Source: Micromonospora luteifusca
Lineage (GTDB): Bacteria; Actinomycetota; Actinomycetes; Mycobacteriales; Micromonosporaceae
Assembly (NCBI RefSeq): GCF_016907275.1
Contig: NZ_JAFBBP010000001.1
Coordinates: 3,896,001 to 3,960,000 of the forward strand
Direction: 5' to 3'
Length of the DNA stretch: 64,000 bases
Within the stretch, counting starts at the first letter, position 1. Each line of letters starts with the position of its first letter. The translations under genes were made by a program, and so were the position numbers. This document shows, piece after piece, positions 1 through 7,794 of the stretch. The notes beneath the pieces were generated by a model. It saw only the letters and a list, made by a program, of their open reading frames with translations. It had not been told where the DNA came from and did no database searches.

Positions 1-845
1 AGGTTCTCGTCCGTGCGGGGCAGCCACTCGAAGGTGCTGACCTCTGCGTTGTCGGTCACCTGCCCGCTCTTGTCGGCGACAGCCTTGTAGGGCAGGAACG
101 AGGCTGCGTCCACCCAGAGTTCCACGGTGTAGGTGGCCGTTGCCGCCTTCAACCGCAGGTGCACCGTGTCGTGTCCGCTCACCTGTTCGTGGCCCACGAT
201 CTCCAGGTCTCCCTTGTCGAGCCAGGCCCTGATGCTCGCCGGGTCGTTCGGAACGATGACCACGCCTGTCGCGTCCTCCGGCGAACCGGTGTCTTCGAAG
301 TACGTTCGCTCGAGGTGGTTGACCTGGATACCGCTCAGTTTTCCGTCGGCGAGGGTCGTCATCAGCGAGGAGTTCGGGCTGCCGTCGGCCTGATACATGT
401 CGACCCGGTAACGCCCGGTCTGCTTGTCCGTCCAGGTGTCGTACGAGCCGCCCTTGTAGGCGTCGTGCACCTTCACGACGTACTTGTCCGCGTCGTCCAG
501 TGCGGCCCGGGTCTGCGCGCTGACGTAGGCGACGTCGCGCATCTGCAACGGGCGAGACTTGTCGGTCGCGCTGGTGGAGGCCCCGAACGGTTGCCCGGTG
601 CCGTAGTCAACCGTGCTCAGCGCGACACCACCGGCGCCGAGACCGGCCAGAGCGAAGGCGGTCGCGGTCGCGATCGCCGGACGGCGCAGAAACCAGCGCT
701 TCGTGGCGGGGCGCCGGTACATGGACCCGTTGCGGAGCGCGTGCCGGATCCGCTCGGTCGCGTCCGTCGGAGCGCCGGTCAGGTCCTCGCGGAAGGCAAC
801 CAGCAGCTCGATGCCTGCGTTGTCGGGTTCGGAATTGTTGTTCAT
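1..845 (-). CDS. Sigma-factor partner protein, CU044_5270-like (C-terminus outside window)
   Basis: This is probably the membrane-anchored partner of the ECF sigma factor directly upstream; its job as an anti-sigma-like regulator is inferred from context. About 281 residues are visible and the C-terminus runs off the left edge. The N-terminal ~65 residues are cytoplasmic and charged. One membrane segment follows (about residues 68-88, PAIATATAFALAGLGAGG), then an extracytoplasmic domain. The late part (WLDKGDLEIVG, HLRLK, ELWVDAASFLPYK) resembles the C-terminal half of CU044_5270 / LolA-like domains found beside actinobacterial sigma factors. The ATG overlaps the sigma-factor stop (ATGA), so the two are translationally coupled. 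No zinc-finger anti-sigma motif is visible. Confidence 0.75.
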   Translation of the reverse strand, partial: MNNNSEPDNAGIELLVAFREDLTGAPTDATERIRHALRNGSMYRRPATKRWFLRRPAIATATAFALAGLGAGGVALSTVDYGTGQPFGASTSATDKSRPLQMRDVAYVSAQTRAALDDADKYVVKVHDAYKGGSYDTWTDKQTGRYRVDMYQADGSPNSSLMTTLADGKLSGIQVNHLERTYFEDTGSPEDATGVVIVPNDPASIRAWLDKGDLEIVGHEQVSGHDTVHLRLKAATATYTVELWVDAASFLPYKAVADKSGQVTDNAEVSTFEWLPRTDEN

Positions 846-1432
846 GCGCTTCCTTCATTCGAAGGGGTGGACGGTGCGTAGTGGGCGGGCAACGCACCCC
901 GTAGGCGTGCCTTGGCTCGATGGAGGCGGGACCGGACGGTTCCCGGTGCCAGGCCGAGCGCGGAGGCCAGCTCCGGATAGTCCAGGCCGGCCCAGACATG
1001 CAGCAGGAGCAGATTGCGCTGGTCGTGCGGCATCGCGGCGAGCACACCGGCCAGTGCCTGCGTGGCGGCCTTGGCATCGAGCCGTTCGTTGGCCCGATCA
1101 GCGAAGTTGTGCTGACCGGAACCACCGAGCGGGTCCGTACCTGACTTCTCCAATGCCCGCAGCCACCGCACCTCGGCACGGTGATGTTTCCGCAGCAGAT
1201 TGGTCAGGATGCCGAACAGCCATGGGCGTGCGTTGATCACCGATGTGTCGTACCGGTCACGTAGCGAGAACGCGACCAGGAAGGTCTCGGCGACCAGATC
1301 CTCGGCGAGTTGCCGTCCGACCCGGCGGGCGCTGAAGTCGTACAGCCAACCGCCGTACCGCTCGAACAGCTCCCCGAACAGTTCAGGGGCGCCGGTAATC
1401 AAGATCGCGTCGGAGCGCTCGGTCACAGTCAT
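842..1432 (-). CDS. ECF-type RNA polymerase sigma factor
   Basis: This 196-residue sigma-70 family protein has only regions 2 and 4, as ECF sigma factors do. Region 2 covers about residues 17-85 (GELFERYGGWLYDFSARRVG, AEDLVAETF, RPWLFGILTNLLR). Region 4 covers about 125-180 (LAAMPHDQRNLLLLHVWAG, then the helix-turn-helix YPELASALGLAPGTVRSRLH). It directs RNA polymerase to a small regulon, probably in response to an envelope or external signal sensed by the co-transcribed membrane protein downstream (ATGA overlap). The ATG at 1432 is preceded by a weak purine run. Its target promoters cannot be read from this window. Confidence 0.9.
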   Translation of the reverse strand: MTVTERSDAILITGAPELFGELFERYGGWLYDFSARRVGRQLAEDLVAETFLVAFSLRDRYDTSVINARPWLFGILTNLLRKHHRAEVRWLRALEKSGTDPLGGSGQHNFADRANERLDAKAATQALAGVLAAMPHDQRNLLLLHVWAGLDYPELASALGLAPGTVRSRLHRAKARLRGALPAHYAPSTPSNEGSA

Positions 1433-1560
1433 GTCCCGAAGGTCCCCTGGTTTGACGGTGTCTTCATGCCTCGTTCTTGTCTGCCGCCGCCGCCCAGGTT
1501 CCCGTCAGGAGGTGAGACCGATCAACGCTCAGGCAGATCGGGCTCCCTTCCCGGTATGGG

Positions 1561-3627
1561 CTAGAGCAGGGTCAGCTGCTCGGCTGCCGATGGTGGCGGC
1601 GGCTCGGGCAGGTTGCGGTTGTCGCCCCGTTCGCCGCGGTGCAGCCCGTGCCGGCGTGCCGCGATCCGCACCCGGGCGGTCAACTCCCGCTGGTACGCCT
1701 GCGGGGCGTACGCACCGGCCCGGTAGAGCTCGCGATAGCGGGGCACGAGGTGCGGGTGCTCCCGGGCCAGCCAGTGCGCGTACCACTCCCGGGCGCCGGG
1801 GCGTAGATGCAGGGGCAGGGCGGTCACGCTGGTGGCACCGGCTGCGGCGATCGCCGACACGGTGGCGTCGATCGACTCGTCGCTGTCGCTGAGGCCAGGC
1901 AGGATCGGGGCCATCAGCACCCCGACGGAGAGGCCGGCGTCGGTGAGCGCCCGGACCGCGTCCAGCCGGCGGCGTGGATGCGGCGTGCCCGGCTCGACGG
2001 AACGCCAGAGCTGTTCGTCGACGAACCCCACCGAGAAGGAGATGCCCACTGTGGTGACCTCGGCGGCCTGACGCAGCAGGGGCAGGTCGCGAAGGATCAG
2101 CGTGCCCTTGGTGAGGATCGAGAACGGGTTGGCGAAGTCCTGCAGGGCCGCGATGATCTGTGGCATCAGCCGGTAGCGCCCCTCGGCCCGCTGGTAGCAG
2201 TCGACGTTGGTGCCCATCGCCACGTGCGCGCCCCGCCACTTCGGCGCGGCCAACTCGCGCCGGACCAGCTCACCGGCGTTGACCTTGACGATCACCTTCC
2301 GGTCGAAGTCCGCACCGGCATCGAGATCGAGGTACGTGTGAGTGTTGCGGGCGAAGCAGTTGTGGCTCACCACCCCGTCGGCGATGAAGTCCCCGGTGCC
2401 AGTGGTGATGTCCCAGAGCGGCAGCTCCAGCCCGAGCGCCTGAATGTCGACAACCCTGAGGTCCGCCTTGCACTTCAGTGCGGCGCCCTCGATCGAGCGC
2501 TTCCTGGTGATGGCCGGGTCGGTCAGGTGGAAGAACCGAAGCCGGGCGGGAAGACCCCCGGTCAATCTGATCTCCCGCACACGGTTGGGTCGGCCGCGGT
2601 CTTCGAGCACGCAGGTGAACCCGAACCGGCGCAGCGCCTCCGTCGTCTGGTCGAGGATCGCGTCGTCGCTGTTGCTGATGCGCAGGATGCCCCTGCTGCA
2701 ACTGCCCTCGGCGTCGAAGATGCCTGCCAGGAAGCCGAGCCGCCATTCGTCGCTGGGACTGACCGGCCATTGGACCAGCTCGGTGATCCTCTCGATGTCC
2801 CGCTGTTTGGAGGTGCGGATGGCCGACAGGGCTTGGCGCGTGGCGCTGGCCGGAGTGAACGAGAAACGCTTCGTTTCGATGCCCTCCTGGGCAAGGTAAC
2901 GCTCACTCCTGCTCAACGCCTCGTCATCGACCAGCGCCAGACGGAACCGATGCACAACCCCGTAGGAGTACGAGAAGGTGCCGAGATGTGCGTCCCCCCG
3001 GACCATGCCGCAGAGGTAGCCCCGACGGTAGTCGGGTGACTCCTTCGGCCCGGGTGCGAAACGGCCCGTGCCGATCAGGCGATTGTTGGTGGTCAGGTAA
3101 GGGCGCTGACCGGCGCCCTGCATCGTCCCGGTGACGTACTTCCAGCCACGATCCGAGAGGAACCGGTGGTCACCGCTGGCGATGAGCGTGGTGCCGTCCG
3201 TCAAGGTGACTCGGTACGCAGGCTTCACGGTGGACCATTTGTCCAGCACTGTGGTGACGACGTATCGGCGGTATGCGCCGCGTCGCTCGGTCCCATAGAT
3301 GCGGTCGCCGGGCTCCAGCTCGCTGATCGGCTTCGTGCGGCCGTCCGCCATCAAAATCGGGGTGTCACCGCCCAGGCAGTAAACACAAGCATGGGAACAG
3401 CCCCGGTACGGGTTGATGGTCCATTCGAAGGGGACGCGGGACTGCCCGGGCACCCGGTTGAGGATGGACTTGGCCTGGACCTCGTAGAAGGTCATCCCGG
3501 CGAACTCGGGGGTGTCGAACGTGCGGGCGACGGCGCCGGGCAGCGCCAGCGGCAGGGGTGGCGTCGCTGGCGCTGCCCGCTCGGGGTCTCCCTCAACCGG
3601 GGGAGCGGTGAGGTTGTCCCAGCGCAT
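1561..3627 (-). CDS. Intein-containing Rv2578c-family radical SAM protein (SplB-like)
   Basis: The 688-residue precursor has an N-extein (1-83), an intein (84-423) and a C-extein (424-688). Splicing would give a 348-residue radical SAM protein, about the length of mycobacterial Rv2578c (COG1533, related to spore photoproduct lyase). The spliced cluster motif reads GCSHACVYCFARNTH. Its third cysteine is also the +1 splicing nucleophile, so the Fe-S site is complete only after splicing. The intein starts with Cys, ends in SHN and carries two LAGLIDADG-type motifs (GYLCGMVRGDAH at ~203, LAGIFDAEGS at ~300). The start MRWDNL was preferred over an upstream GTG-frame start because a LexA-like box at 3637-3652 would otherwise lie inside the coding region. 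The substrate is unknown; a role in DNA repair is inferred. Confidence 0.93.
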   Translation of the reverse strand: MRWDNLTAPPVEGDPERAAPATPPLPLALPGAVARTFDTPEFAGMTFYEVQAKSILNRVPGQSRVPFEWTINPYRGCSHACVYCLGGDTPILMADGRTKPISELEPGDRIYGTERRGAYRRYVVTTVLDKWSTVKPAYRVTLTDGTTLIASGDHRFLSDRGWKYVTGTMQGAGQRPYLTTNNRLIGTGRFAPGPKESPDYRRGYLCGMVRGDAHLGTFSYSYGVVHRFRLALVDDEALSRSERYLAQEGIETKRFSFTPASATRQALSAIRTSKQRDIERITELVQWPVSPSDEWRLGFLAGIFDAEGSCSRGILRISNSDDAILDQTTEALRRFGFTCVLEDRGRPNRVREIRLTGGLPARLRFFHLTDPAITRKRSIEGAALKCKADLRVVDIQALGLELPLWDITTGTGDFIADGVVSHNCFARNTHTYLDLDAGADFDRKVIVKVNAGELVRRELAAPKWRGAHVAMGTNVDCYQRAEGRYRLMPQIIAALQDFANPFSILTKGTLILRDLPLLRQAAEVTTVGISFSVGFVDEQLWRSVEPGTPHPRRRLDAVRALTDAGLSVGVLMAPILPGLSDSDESIDATVSAIAAAGATSVTALPLHLRPGAREWYAHWLAREHPHLVPRYRELYRAGAYAPQAYQRELTARVRIAARRHGLHRGERGDNRNLPEPPPPSAAEQLTLL
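2359..3378 (-). other. Intein with LAGLIDADG homing endonuclease
   Basis: This 340-residue protein intron is encoded in frame inside the radical SAM gene. Block A begins CLGGDTPILMADG, block B contains ASGDHRFL, block F reads LWDITTGTGDFIADG, and block G ends VVSHN followed by extein Cys. The last intein codon is 2361-2359 and the extein Cys codon is 2358-2356. The two dodecapeptide motifs indicate a DOD-type homing endonuclease, which would propagate the element into intein-free alleles. The second motif keeps an acidic residue (DAEG); the first is GMVRGDAH, with Asp preserved. Both halves therefore look intact and potentially active. Confidence 0.93.
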
Positions 3628-3636
3628 GGGCACTAT

Positions 3637-3652
3637 TCGAACACGCGTACGA
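3637..3652. promoter_or_regulatory. LexA-type SOS box
   Basis: The 16-bp sequence TCGAACACGCGTACGA matches the actinobacterial LexA operator TCGAAC-N4-GTTCGA with one mismatch in the right half. It ends 10 bases before the ATG of the radical SAM gene on the minus strand and lies about 70 bases upstream of the divergent DCC gene. From memory, Rv2578c of M. tuberculosis is a DNA-damage/LexA-regulon gene, so SOS control of this homolog is a consistent inference. Confidence 0.7.
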
Positions 3653-3720
3653 GTCGTGTGCAAGTGACCCGCCGTACACCGGTGGTCGTTCGGGTGGTCG
3701 GAGAGTGGAGGATGGACAGC

Positions 3721-4140
3721 ATGGAGACGTCGACCTTCGTCTACGACGGGGACTGCGCGTTCTGCACGCGCTGCGCCGAGTTCATCGAGAGCCGCATCCC
3801 CACCGCCGCGCGGGTGGTGCCCTGGCAGTTCACCGATCTGGACGCGCTCGGCCTCACGGCCGCCGAGTGCGAGGAGGCCGTGCAGTGGGTCGGCGCGGAC
3901 GGCTCACGCGCGGCGGGTCCGGACGCCATCGCGAAGCTGCTCGCCGCGAGCGGTCCGATCTGGCGCGTCGCCGGTGGCGGCCTGCGGTTTGCGCCGGTAC
4001 GCGCCGCGGCCTGGCCCGTGTACCGCTGGGTGGCGCGCAATCGGCACCGACTGCCGGGCGGCACGGCGGCCTGCGCTCTGCCGCAGGAGGCCCGGGAACG
4101 GCTCTACGGTCCGGCCGGTCGCCCGAGCGCCGGGGCCTGA
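3721..4140 (+). CDS. DCC-family thiol-disulfide oxidoreductase-like protein (DUF393)
   Basis: This 139-residue protein opens with STFVYDGDCAFCTRC, the DxDC-FC signature of the DCC (DUF393) family, which has a thioredoxin-like fold with a CxxC-type pair. The second conserved stretch (PWQFTDLDALGLT, VQWVGADG) is also typical, and the length is normal. The start at 3721 has GGAGG 9 bases upstream; the earlier in-frame ATG at 3712 has no room for a ribosome site. The gene converges with the HTTM gene and their 3' ends overlap by 37 bases. DCC and HTTM domains are often neighbours or fused, so a shared membrane redox process is possible but not shown here. Confidence 0.88.
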   Translation: METSTFVYDGDCAFCTRCAEFIESRIPTAARVVPWQFTDLDALGLTAAECEEAVQWVGADGSRAAGPDAIAKLLAASGPIWRVAGGGLRFAPVRAAAWPVYRWVARNRHRLPGGTAACALPQEARERLYGPAGRPSAGA

Positions 4141-5087
4141 TCGCCGAGCGGCTCCGCCGCCGCACCGGCACTGACCGGCTCCGGTGCCGCACCAGCCCCG
4201 ACCGGCTCCGCCGCACCGGCATCCGCCGGCTCCTGGCTCGTGCTGTCCGACGCATCGGGTGCCCGGCGGCCGACGAGCCGGCGGGCCCACACCAGCGGGC
4301 GGACCCGCTCCAGCGGCAGGAAGCTGGTCATCGCGGCCAGGTGCGGCGCGAACGAGATCGTGATGGTCGCGATGGTGATCGCGTGGAACGAGTAGAAGAA
4401 GCCGACCATGGCGAGCCGCCAGCGGGCGGGCAGCAGGAAGACCACGGGGCTGAGCAGCTCGAAGGCCACGATGCCGAACTGGGCGACGATCAGCAGGTAC
4501 GGCACGTGGGCGATCACGTCCGCCAGGTCGGTGCCGCGCCGGATGATCGCGCGGGCCAGGACCGAGCCGGTCAGCCAGTCCAGGCCACCGAACCGCAGCT
4601 TGGCCCAGGCGGCCAGGAAGTACGTGCAGACCACCGCGATCTGGGTGACGCGCAGGGCCCAGCCGCCCGCTTCGGTGCGGGTCGTGTCGCCGTGGCGGGC
4701 TCGACCGGCGGTGGGCAGGACGGCCAGTGCGACGAGCAGCCCGAACCGGTCGTGGTCGACCTTTCCGTAGCTCATCGCGATGATCATCCACTCCAGGTAC
4801 AGCGCGCAGACCGTCCAGCCGAGCAGTCGGGGTGCCCGTCCGGTCGCGGCGAGGAGGGCGAGCACCAGCAGCGACCAGAAGAGCACCGCCACCAGCGCCG
4901 AGGTCGGCGTCGGTAGTGGGAGCAGGCGACCGATCAGCAGCGGTTGGTACATGTCGCCGGGCACGCTGACCCGGGTGCGTACCCAGGGGGTGAAGATCAC
5001 CAGGTCCGCGGCGACGAAGAGGTAGATCAGGGTCCGGAACGCGGCCACCCGGCCCCGGGGCACGGCCTCGGTCAGCCAACGGCTCAT
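4104..5087 (-). CDS. HTTM-domain integral membrane protein
   Basis: This 327-residue multi-pass membrane protein has about six to eight hydrophobic segments (for example RTLIYLFVAADLVIFTPW near 18-35 and LIVAQFGIVAFELLSPVVFLL near 205-225). The pattern fits the HTTM family, the horizontally transferred transmembrane domain related to vitamin K-dependent gamma-carboxylase. The last ~60 residues are an Ala/Pro/Glu-rich low-complexity tail that overlaps the 3' end of the DCC gene on the other strand. The start codon overlaps the stop of the upstream membrane protein (ATGA, 5084-5087), so the two are translated as a unit. The substrate is unknown. Confidence 0.85.
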   Translation of the reverse strand: MSRWLTEAVPRGRVAAFRTLIYLFVAADLVIFTPWVRTRVSVPGDMYQPLLIGRLLPLPTPTSALVAVLFWSLLVLALLAATGRAPRLLGWTVCALYLEWMIIAMSYGKVDHDRFGLLVALAVLPTAGRARHGDTTRTEAGGWALRVTQIAVVCTYFLAAWAKLRFGGLDWLTGSVLARAIIRRGTDLADVIAHVPYLLIVAQFGIVAFELLSPVVFLLPARWRLAMVGFFYSFHAITIATITISFAPHLAAMTSFLPLERVRPLVWARRLVGRRAPDASDSTSQEPADAGAAEPVGAGAAPEPVSAGAAAEPLGDQAPALGRPAGP

Positions 5088-5524
5088 CGGGGCGCCTGCC
5101 AGCGGACGACCGTCTGATCGGTGTGTTGGCCGGTGGGTCGGCCGGCGCGGATGCCGTGCCAGCGGATGACGATGCGGACCTCGACCAGCGCGGCGGCATC
5201 GGGGTGGCGTTCGGCGTACGCGTCGGCGACCTCGGTGAGCAGCGTCGGGTCGGCGGCGTAGCGGGCCTGCTGACCCTCGATCTCGGCGCGGCGGATGCCG
5301 GTCGCGTCCTGGCCGAGGTCGATCACGGCCCCGGAGCTGTTCACTCCCTCGACGCGGGTGTCGGGGGCGGGTGCGTCCGGCGGATTGGAGGTGGCGTACA
5401 TCCGGAACGGGCCGAACGGGAAGTCGTCGTCGCTGCCCCAGAAGGTGCCGCCCACAAGCAGGACGAGACCGACTGCGGTCGCGCCCAGCCGGGTCGCGCG
5501 CCCGAGGGTGGTCAGGTTCTCCAT
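5084..5524 (-). CDS. Membrane-anchored partner of the HTTM protein, unknown function
   Basis: This 146-residue protein has one N-terminal hydrophobic segment (about 12-29, LGATAVGLVLLVGGTFWG) and an extracytoplasmic domain with a conserved-looking FPFGPFRMYATS stretch. I do not recognise a named domain. It is the first gene of a two-gene unit with the HTTM protein, joined by an ATGA overlap. This suggests that the two proteins act together at the membrane. Confidence 0.75.
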   Translation of the reverse strand: MENLTTLGRATRLGATAVGLVLLVGGTFWGSDDDFPFGPFRMYATSNPPDAPAPDTRVEGVNSSGAVIDLGQDATGIRRAEIEGQQARYAADPTLLTEVADAYAERHPDAAALVEVRIVIRWHGIRAGRPTGQHTDQTVVRWQAPR

Positions 5525-5625
5525 CAGGTCGTGACGATACGGGATGTACCGACTGCGTCGGGTCCCTCCGACGGTCAGTTCCGGCTGCCCGGGCAGGTGA
5601 TCATGCGAGCGTTCCCGGGGGACGA

Positions 5626-5658
5626 CGAAGGCCGGGCCCGATACGGGCCCGGCCTTCG
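5626..5658 (-). terminator. Hairpin terminator after trxA
   Basis: A perfect 15-bp stem (5626-5640 with 5644-5658) has a 3-base loop. It lies 20 bases beyond the thioredoxin stop on the minus strand and before the 5' end of the HTTM partner gene. There is no long T tract, as is common for actinobacterial terminators. Confidence 0.75.
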
Positions 5659-5678
5659 AGTGCCGTCGTGGAGACGGC

Positions 5679-6041
5679 TCAGTGGTTGTGCTCGGCCAGC
5701 TGCTTGCGGACGTCGTCCATGTCCAGCGCCTCGACCTGCTCGATCAGGTTCTCCAGCGCGGACTCGGGAAGGGCGCCCGGCTGGGCGAAGACGATGACGC
5801 CGTCGCGGATCGCCATGATCGTCGGGATCGACCGAATGTCGAACTTGGCGCCCAGCTCCTGCTGAGCCTCGGTGTCGACCTTGCCGAAGACGATGTTCTG
5901 GTGCTTCTCCGAGGAGCGCTCGTAGACCGGGGCGAACCGCTTGCACGGACCACACCAGTCGGCCCAGAAGTCGACCAGGACGATGCCGTCGTTGCCGGTC
6001 ACCTCGTCGAAGTTCGTCGAGGTCAGCTCAACGGTTGCCAT
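5679..6041 (-). CDS. trxA: Thioredoxin
   Basis: This 120-residue thioredoxin has the active site WADWCGPCK (residues ~28-36), the cis-proline region RSIPTIMAIRDG and the usual length. It reduces protein disulfides in the cytoplasm with thioredoxin reductase, which is not in this window. An SD-like GGAGAG lies just upstream of the ATG. A SigR-type promoter at 6081-6107 is placed to give a ~35-base leader, so induction by disulfide stress is expected. The gene is monocistronic and is followed by a strong hairpin. Confidence 0.96.
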   Translation of the reverse strand: MATVELTSTNFDEVTGNDGIVLVDFWADWCGPCKRFAPVYERSSEKHQNIVFGKVDTEAQQELGAKFDIRSIPTIMAIRDGVIVFAQPGALPESALENLIEQVEALDMDDVRKQLAEHNH

Positions 6042-6080
6042 TGCACTCTCCGATCACCGCGGTTTATCTACGTCCCGTAG

Positions 6081-6107
6081 AACCAGGGCTGACCGTATCG
6101 AATTCCC
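6081..6107 (-). promoter_or_regulatory. SigR/SigH-type disulfide-stress promoter of trxA
   Basis: Read on the minus strand, the sequence GGGAAT is followed by exactly 18 bases and then GTT. This matches the Streptomyces SigR consensus GGGAAT-N18-GTT (SigH in mycobacteria), which is known to drive thioredoxin genes. The predicted transcription start is about 33-36 bases before the trxA ATG. Confidence 0.8.
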
Positions 6108-6589
6108 GGGCGGTGCGGCACGAAACGTGCTCGGGGCTGCGCGGTGGTGTCGAGGGTCATCGATCCACGTCTGTTCATACCGACCTGCGGAACGCAAATG
6201 CACGCCGCACTTGCGTGACCTGCGGTGATGGGAGCGTTTCCAGGGAGATCCACGCGATCGAGCGCTACGAATCGGTAACTTGGGCCTTGACAAGGAGGTA
6301 TCCGGCCTGCAGAGATCGCTGATCAACCTTGGTTCCGTCACGGAGAGTAATGTTACAAAATGATAAATGTGACCTCGATCTCTGTCGAACCTACGCTGCC
6401 GTAGGGCAGAATTCTCGGCATCAGAGCGTGGGCGGCGGGTGCCGGGGAGGGCCCCGCCGCTCATTGCGTCTCCCCCCGTACGAGTGACCGGTGTGACATT
6501 TCCGCCGTCGTCGATCCCCGTCGGTTTCCTTAACCAGCGGTAAGGCATGCTGTGCCGAACTCCATCGCCCTCCGTCGAAGGGGACCAGG
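6108..6589. other. Long intergenic region between trxA and the MaoC gene
   Basis: No convincing coding region is visible. The segment 6285-6400 is AT-richer than its surroundings and holds an imperfect dyad at 6352-6373, where GTTACA is spaced 10 bases from TGTGAC, followed by a TACGCT hexamer near 6390. These could be an operator and promoter for the rightward MaoC gene, but a leader of about 190 bases would be needed. The SigR promoter of trxA lies at the left border. Confidence 0.4.
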
Positions 6590-7120
6590 ATGCAGTTCGG
6601 CCGCTACTACGAGGAGTTCGAGGTCGGCGCGGTCTACCGGCACTGGCCGGGCAAGACCGTCACCGAGTACGACGACCACCTCTTCTGCCTGCTCACCATG
6701 AACCACCACCCGCTGCACATGGACGCGCACTACGCCGCGACGGCCAGCCAGTTCAAGCGCAACGTCGTGGTCGGCAACTACATCTACTCACTGCTGCTCG
6801 GCATGTCGGTGCCCGATGTGAGTGGGAAGGCGATCGCCAACCTGGAGGTCGAGTCGCTGCGGCACGTCGCGCCAACCTTCCACGGCGACACCATCTACGG
6901 CGAGACCACAGTGCTGGACAAGCGTGAGTCCGGTTCCAAGCCCGACCGGGGCGTGGTGTCGGTGGAGACCCGCGGCTACAACCAGGACGGCACGATGGTC
7001 TGCGTCTTCCGGCGCAAGGTCATGGTCCCCAAGCGGGAGTACGCGGCCAGCGCCGTCCCGGACGGGGTGGATCCCGAGCGGCCCAGCTTTCCCGAGCCAC
7101 GCCGCCCCGCGCCGCACTGA
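6590..7120 (+). CDS. MaoC-family (R)-specific enoyl-CoA hydratase/dehydratase
   Basis: This 176-residue single hot-dog domain protein belongs to the MaoC family. Key features are the N-terminal FGRYYEEFEVGAVYRHWPGK, the hydratase segment NHHPLHMDAHYAA, and GNYIYSLLLGMSVPD. Relatives hydrate or dehydrate CoA thioesters in the cytosol; the closest-looking ones are mesaconyl/beta-methylmalyl-CoA-type hydratases such as mycobacterial Rv2499c. I cannot fix the substrate because the neighbours are not CoA-metabolism genes. The ATG at 6590 follows a GGGGA run. A hairpin with a T-rich tail lies downstream. Confidence 0.88.
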   Translation: MQFGRYYEEFEVGAVYRHWPGKTVTEYDDHLFCLLTMNHHPLHMDAHYAATASQFKRNVVVGNYIYSLLLGMSVPDVSGKAIANLEVESLRHVAPTFHGDTIYGETTVLDKRESGSKPDRGVVSVETRGYNQDGTMVCVFRRKVMVPKREYAASAVPDGVDPERPSFPEPRRPAPH

Positions 7121-7150
7121 GCACGGCGGCGGGTCGACCGCTGCCGGACT

Positions 7151-7193
7151 CAGGGCCTCATCCCGCAGCGGGTTCTGCTGGGAAGGGGCCCTG
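7151..7193 (+). terminator. Hairpin terminator after the MaoC gene
   Basis: Nine paired bases (7151-7159 with 7185-7193, one G-U) plus weaker inner pairing are followed by the T-rich run TTTCCGTTTTC. The hairpin lies 30 bases after the MaoC stop. Confidence 0.6.
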
Positions 7194-7232
7194 TTTCCGT
7201 TTTCGGCGCATATGCTGGCGCCGGAGGTTCCG

Positions 7233-7748
7233 ATGAGCCACTCCGTCGCCGGAGAGCCACCCTCTGCCGGCCGCCGAGCCGCACCCTTGACCACCGCTGT
7301 CTACTCCGCCGCCGAGTGGGACCTGCTCATCAGCCTGCCCGGTCGGGTCCTCGTGGCCGCCGCAGCTCCGGGCCCTGGCCGCCCGCAACGGGGTGTCATG
7401 GCCGGCCTGGCCGGCCTGGATGCCGTGGCCGCGGGCCGAGCCTTCGACAGCGATCTGGTCCGCGCGGTGGTCACCGCGATCTACGCCCGCCACGACGGCA
7501 CCCCGCAGCCCGTCGAGCGGCTCACCGATCTGGTGGACCTGCTGGCCGCCTGCCGGGCGGCGAGCCGGGTCCTGGGGCGACGCGCCGACCCCGCGGACTC
7601 GGCCGCGTACCGCCAGTGGGTGCAGTCGGTCGCGGCCCGGGTCTGTCGCGCGGTGCCCGGCCCCGGCGGACGCGGGGTGGACCAACCGGCCACCCCGGCG
7701 GACCGGCGCTTCCTGGACCGGCTCGGTGCCGCGCTCGGGCTGGGTTGA
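7233..7748 (+). CDS. Hypothetical helical protein
   Basis: I do not recognise this 171-residue protein. It is Ala/Arg-rich and mostly predicted helical, with a hydrophobic LISLPGRVLVAAAAPGPGRP stretch and a second helical half (ERLTDLVDLLAACRAASRVLG). There is no signal peptide, metal motif or clear catalytic signature. The ATG at 7233 has GGAGG 5 bases upstream. It precedes the TrmH gene by 46 bases and may share its transcript. Confidence 0.6.
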   Translation: MSHSVAGEPPSAGRRAAPLTTAVYSAAEWDLLISLPGRVLVAAAAPGPGRPQRGVMAGLAGLDAVAAGRAFDSDLVRAVVTAIYARHDGTPQPVERLTDLVDLLAACRAASRVLGRRADPADSAAYRQWVQSVAARVCRAVPGPGGRGVDQPATPADRRFLDRLGAALGLG

Positions 7749-7794
7749 CCCGGCAGGCCGCGGCGACGAGCGCGGGCACGGTCCGTACCCTCTG

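Noticed and set aside
6285..6300. TTGACA followed by AAGGAGGT as promoter or ribosome site of a small gene
   Set aside because: No correctly spaced -10 follows and no open frame of useful length begins after the AAGGAGGT.
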